From the NCBI GenBank assembly GCA_040902445.1, contig JBBDXJ010000302.1, forward strand, positions 6,195 to 70,194: a stretch of DNA of 64,000 bases, in the 5' to 3' direction. The stretch comes from Chryseosolibacter sp040902445 (GTDB lineage: Bacteria; Bacteroidota; Bacteroidia; Cytophagales; Cyclobacteriaceae). The notes below the pieces were generated by a model. It worked only from the letters and a program-made list of their open reading frames with translations, was not told the origin of the DNA and searched no databases. The translations under genes were made by a program, and so were the position numbers. Of this stretch, positions 60,906 through 64,000 are shown piece after piece. Position 1 is the stretch's first letter. Every line of letters starts with the position of its first letter.

Positions 60906-61994
60906 ATGAAGACATCATCTGTTAAGATCAGAGATCATAAACTTTACAAGGTTAGTACTAAACTAAAGAAACCGATTTCAGACGCGACGCACACCCTGAG
61001 TGAGATATCATTTTTAGTGCTGCGATTACAACTGGAAAATGGCGTTATTGGCGAATCCTATCTTCTTTCCTTCCAGTACTCACCCCAGGCCATCCGTGGT
61101 GCCATGATGGATATTCTTCCTGTCGTTAAAGGCTACGAGGCAAATGACACGGGCAAAGTGAATGCAGTGATCAATAAACTCTCGGAATACTTTGGAAACC
61201 AGGGAATAAACAGATGGGTACAGGCTGCTGTAAATGTGGCTATGTGGGATGCATGGGGAAAGACGCTGGAACAACCGGTGTGGAAGTTACTGGGGACACA
61301 TAAAGAGAAATGCGCTATTTATGGAAGCGGTGGTTGGATCTCTTATACTATTAACGAATTGATCGATGAAGTAACGGCTTACGCACAACGTGGATTCAAG
61401 GCAGTCAAGGTAAAAGTGGGATCGCCTGATTGGAGAACAGATGTTGAAAGGCTGAAGCAAGTTCGTCGTGCGGTTGGCAACGATGTTGATATTATGATAG
61501 ATGGCAACCAGGGTTTGGAACTCCCTGTTGCTGTTCAATTGGTAAATGCCGTAAATGATTTAAATATTTATTGGTTTGAAGAACCACTCAATCATCAGAA
61601 TTACGACGGTTATCAGATGTTGAAACGCCAGACAAGAATTTCTCTTGTCATGGGTGAGCGGGAATATGATACAGTATCCCTTATTCAGTTATTGAAGCGA
61701 AAAGCCATCGACATATGGCAACCGGACCTCCTTCGTATCGGCGGGGTAGAAAGCTGGAGAGAAAGCGCCGCTTTGGCCGGAAGTTATCATATTCCGGTTG
61801 TGCCTCATTATTACAAAGATTACGATGTATCGTTAGTTTGCTCAATTCCTAACGGCATGGGTATAGAATCGTTCGATTGGATCGATCCTTTGATTGACAA
61901 TACACTGATGGTAAAAGATGGCTATGCTCATCCCCGTTCCCGTCCAGGCTGGGGATTTAATTTTATAGATGAGTTCCTGGAGGAGATAAAATAG
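60906..61994 (+). CDS. Mandelate racemase/muconate lactonising enzyme-family (enolase superfamily) sugar-acid dehydratase
   Basis: 362-aa cytoplasmic enzyme; no signal. N-terminal capping domain (1-120), then a (beta/alpha)7-beta barrel. Catalytic elements: KAVKVKVG with Lys168 and Lys170 (K-x-K base), metal ligands Asp199 in DIMIDGNQG, Glu225 in IYWFEEPLNH and Glu251 in VMGEREY, and the opposite-side base His301 in IPVVPHYYKDYD, normally paired with an Asp (Asp270 or Asp274 in AIDIWQPDLLR). This K-x-K plus His-Asp set is that of MR-subgroup sugar-acid dehydratases and epimerases (e.g. rhamnonate, fuconate or galactarate dehydratases). The acid acted on is not readable. It lies under its own operator (site 4) and would link glycan breakdown to 2-keto-3-deoxy acids. 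Confidence 0.88.
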   Translation: MKTSSVKIRDHKLYKVSTKLKKPISDATHTLSEISFLVLRLQLENGVIGESYLLSFQYSPQAIRGAMMDILPVVKGYEANDTGKVNAVINKLSEYFGNQGINRWVQAAVNVAMWDAWGKTLEQPVWKLLGTHKEKCAIYGSGGWISYTINELIDEVTAYAQRGFKAVKVKVGSPDWRTDVERLKQVRRAVGNDVDIMIDGNQGLELPVAVQLVNAVNDLNIYWFEEPLNHQNYDGYQMLKRQTRISLVMGEREYDTVSLIQLLKRKAIDIWQPDLLRIGGVESWRESAALAGSYHIPVVPHYYKDYDVSLVCSIPNGMGIESFDWIDPLIDNTLMVKDGYAHPRSRPGWGFNFIDEFLEEIK

Positions 61995-62101
61995 ACGGGA
62001 AAAGTTTTCCAGAAAAGTCAGGTATCTCCACACCAAACCGTTGGATCTAAAAAAAAGTATCATTGAAGAAATTTAGAAACAATTTAATAATCGTTCATAT
62101 C

Positions 62102-63256
62102 ATGTTGCCATTTGAAATAAGGAAAATAGCCGGAAGATATTGTGTAATGCTCCTGATCTATTCATCCATTTCCGCAGATGGGCTGGGCCAGTTACCACTA
62201 AATACCGGAGTCAGGATACTTTCGCCGCGATTCTTTCCTGGCTGGCAGGCACAGAATGTAAGTTATCCTTTTGTGCTTTACGATGATACTGACAAACCCG
62301 GTGACTACAAGATGTACTACGCAGGTTCATCGAGTACACAGGTCAATGAAAGCCTTTGGGACCAATGGGTAACCGGGGTCGTTACGTCTGCCGATGCAGT
62401 GAGCTGGACCTATCCGGATAACTATGAACAGATCTTGTTTGCCCGCAGATTTTTAGAGGGCGATGTTGTAAATCCCGATGAACAGGCAACAATATTTGAT
62501 TCTGTCTTCGCCATCGATGCCTTTGTGTTAAAGGATGGCTCCGTCTATAAATGCTGGTATACCGGATGGAATGGAGAAATTCAACACGAAGGCGGGGGAT
62601 TGGCCAATAAGATCAATTTTCGCATCGGCTACGCAACAAGTCCGGATGGATTGAATTGGACAAAGGTAAACGGTTCTGCCGGAGCAGGTTCAGTGTTGAG
62701 TACGGGTAACAGGGGGGAAACAGATGTACTTGGTGCGGAAGATCCCTATATAATAAAAGAAAACGGCTCATTCAGAATGTGGTACGTCGGCCGCGATGGG
62801 CAATCCAGCAGGATACACTATGCTATTTCTTCGGATGGCGTACGCTGGACCAAAAAAGGAGTGGTCATGAATCTGGGCGGCAAAGGTCACCCGGATGAAT
62901 TGGGCACACAGAGCCCTGTAGTTATCAAACGTTCCGCTCAATATGAATTGTGGTACCAGGGCAAAAGTGGTTCCACTCCAAACCACCATGTCATGCGGGC
63001 AGTTAGTCCTGATGGAATCAACTGGAAAAAAGTCGGCGAGGTTATTTTGCATCCGGTTGCCCCAGAACCTTCGTGGCCATGGTCATCGATTACTTTGACC
63101 GGAAATGAAAAAATATTTGTCGGGAGCATTCTTGTCCAACCCGATAATTCGTGTCAGGTCTTTTACGCTAGGCAATACACGGCGGGCAGGAAGCTGACAT
63201 ATGGGGACCTTACTGCGCCATTATCGTACATATATACCGAAAGGGTTAATCCATGA
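62102..63256 (+). CDS. Secreted GH43/GH32-like five-bladed propeller protein
   Basis: The frame is open from a TTG at 62063; the ATG at 62102 (MLPFEIRKIAGRYCVMLLIY, signal) is preferred. The mature ~355 residues are a repeat of propeller blades: YPFVLYDDTDKPGDYKMYYA, SADAVSWTYPDN, VFAIDAFVLKDGSVYKCWYT GWNGE, FRIGYATSPDGLNWTKVNGS, DVLGAEDPYIIKENGSFRMW YVG, HYAISSDGVRWTKKGVV, QYELWYQGKSGSTPNHHVMR AVSPDGINWKKVGE. The [WY]Y.G and S.DG..W motifs fit GH43/GH32/GH130-related propellers, with possible Asp acid residues in FAIDAF and AEDPYI. It overlaps the next start by ATGA (63253-63256), so the two are translationally coupled. Confidence 0.75.
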   Translation: MLPFEIRKIAGRYCVMLLIYSSISADGLGQLPLNTGVRILSPRFFPGWQAQNVSYPFVLYDDTDKPGDYKMYYAGSSSTQVNESLWDQWVTGVVTSADAVSWTYPDNYEQILFARRFLEGDVVNPDEQATIFDSVFAIDAFVLKDGSVYKCWYTGWNGEIQHEGGGLANKINFRIGYATSPDGLNWTKVNGSAGAGSVLSTGNRGETDVLGAEDPYIIKENGSFRMWYVGRDGQSSRIHYAISSDGVRWTKKGVVMNLGGKGHPDELGTQSPVVIKRSAQYELWYQGKSGSTPNHHVMRAVSPDGINWKKVGEVILHPVAPEPSWPWSSITLTGNEKIFVGSILVQPDNSCQVFYARQYTAGRKLTYGDLTAPLSYIYTERVNP

Positions 63257-64000
63257 GATATTTTATATACAACCGGCCAGCGTACAGCTTCTACAGGATT
63301 TTATATCTCATTTTTATTATAGCGTTAACTTCCTGCAAGGCGCAAAAGCTGGCTCAAGTGAAAGCACCGGAATGGGTCTCCCCCAATCACTACAGGATCG
63401 CCTTACCGATTTCAAATGCAGCTGAATTCCCCGGATCTAACGGCCCGGCTGCTGTAGATATTAACTTTGCGGCAAAATTGGCTGAAGCAAACGCCACGGG
63501 TATTTTCGACAAGCACACGGTTGAGATAGTGGCTTATAATGCGTTGGGGTTACCAGTTGTGTTTGATGAAACAAGAAGCGGTTATGAAAAATATCTTTTG
63601 CCTTCGCGGATAGAAACCTATTACGGGAATGACAGAGTTACGTTGAGCTTTGTGATGCCAGACCGCAATTATGACTACCTGGCATATTTTGATACGAAAT
63701 TGTCTGGCCTTGGAAAACCGGACCGATATCATGGATTGATTGGTGATGGCGACCGTTTTACAGAAGGTTACAAAAGACGCGAGGTCAATGCCAGTGGGTA
63801 TGACTGCTTCGCCGATTTCGATGGAGATGGTGACCAGGATCTTTTCAAGGGTGGAACAGAACCCTATATTCATTGCTTCGAAAATGCCGGGAATAACCAT
63901 TTTATTGCGAGGGGCAAGCTCACGAGTGCCGGAGAGGTTTTCGTTGTTCCTTATGATGGCGTCAACCGCAGCTGGCACTCGGTGTCTTTTTACGACTGGG
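63253..64000 (+). CDS. Lipoprotein with FG-GAP/VCBS-like repeat, 3' end outside window
   Basis: Starts at the ATG overlapping the previous stop and stays open to the window end (249 codons). Lipobox signal MRYFIYNRPAYSFYRILYLI then FIIALTSCKAQ. A beta-rich region follows (YRIALPISNAAEFPGSNGPA, VEIVAYNALGLPVVFDETRS), then GYDCFADFDGDGDQDLFKGG, a calcium-binding DxDGDxD loop as in FG-GAP/VCBS propeller repeats. Proteins with this start often are very large secreted polysaccharide-binding or lyase-associated propellers; the catalytic nature cannot be judged from the part seen. Confidence 0.8.
   Translation, partial: MRYFIYNRPAYSFYRILYLIFIIALTSCKAQKLAQVKAPEWVSPNHYRIALPISNAAEFPGSNGPAAVDINFAAKLAEANATGIFDKHTVEIVAYNALGLPVVFDETRSGYEKYLLPSRIETYYGNDRVTLSFVMPDRNYDYLAYFDTKLSGLGKPDRYHGLIGDGDRFTEGYKRREVNASGYDCFADFDGDGDQDLFKGGTEPYIHCFENAGNNHFIARGKLTSAGEVFVVPYDGVNRSWHSVSFYDW

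Overview
The window looks like a Bacteroidota chromosome segment, most likely Cytophagales or Chitinophagales. The support is a SusC/SusD pair, a type IX secretion sorting domain, lipobox and twin-arginine exported glycan enzymes, weak Shine-Dalgarno signals and typical Bacteroidota intergenic repeats. I see no rRNA, tRNA, CRISPR array or intact transposase. The content is that of a glycan-degradation region.

Layout. 1-6.0 kb: the end of a GH78 alpha-L-rhamnosidase followed by three consecutive lipoprotein sulfatases (+). 6.5-10.0 kb: two secreted aminopeptidases (M24B, M1). 10.0-19.7 kb: a gene graveyard of fragments (YCII/DinB chimera, PA14 + T9SS tail, TlpA, serine hydrolase, several copies of 5' gene ends, small helical ORF remnants) and palindromic repeats, interrupted by an intact DUF1800/DUF1501 pair (-) and one unknown exported protein. 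19.8-23.6 kb: a compact three-gene set (mannonate-dehydratase-like barrel, azurin-like copper protein, sorbosone-dehydrogenase-like propeller). 23.7-37.0 kb: DUF4185 protein, a truncated phosphodiesterase, then four large secreted enzymes (TIM-barrel protein, alpha-glucuronidase-like hydrolase, two-domain alpha/beta-hydrolase, DUF4962/heparinase II/III protein). 37.1-42.0 kb (-): a planctomycete-type DUF1501 plus DUF1549/DUF1553/LamG pair, with the tail of a second DUF1501 gene. 42.3-43.4 kb: a LacI-family regulator. 43.4-64 kb: a polysaccharide utilisation locus with a discoidin/six-hairpin enzyme (-), SusC/SusD, a sialidase-like propeller, an acyl-CoA synthetase, a GH109-like oxidoreductase, an amidohydrolase, a ThuA-like protein, a six-hairpin glycosidase, an enolase-superfamily dehydratase, a GH43-like propeller and the start of a VCBS-type lipoprotein.

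How the genes may work together. Sulfatases, rhamnosidase, an esterase and lyase-like enzymes would strip and cut a sulfated, uronate- and deoxysugar-containing glycan. SusC/D would import oligomers, and the enolase-superfamily and mannonate-dehydratase-like proteins would process sugar acids. Four near-identical 14-bp palindromes (consensus CGRGAACGTTMTCG) lie in front of the lacI gene, between the discoidin enzyme and susC (two sites), and before the enolase-superfamily gene. This predicts one LacI regulon covering about 42-62 kb. The actual substrate cannot be read from sequence alone.
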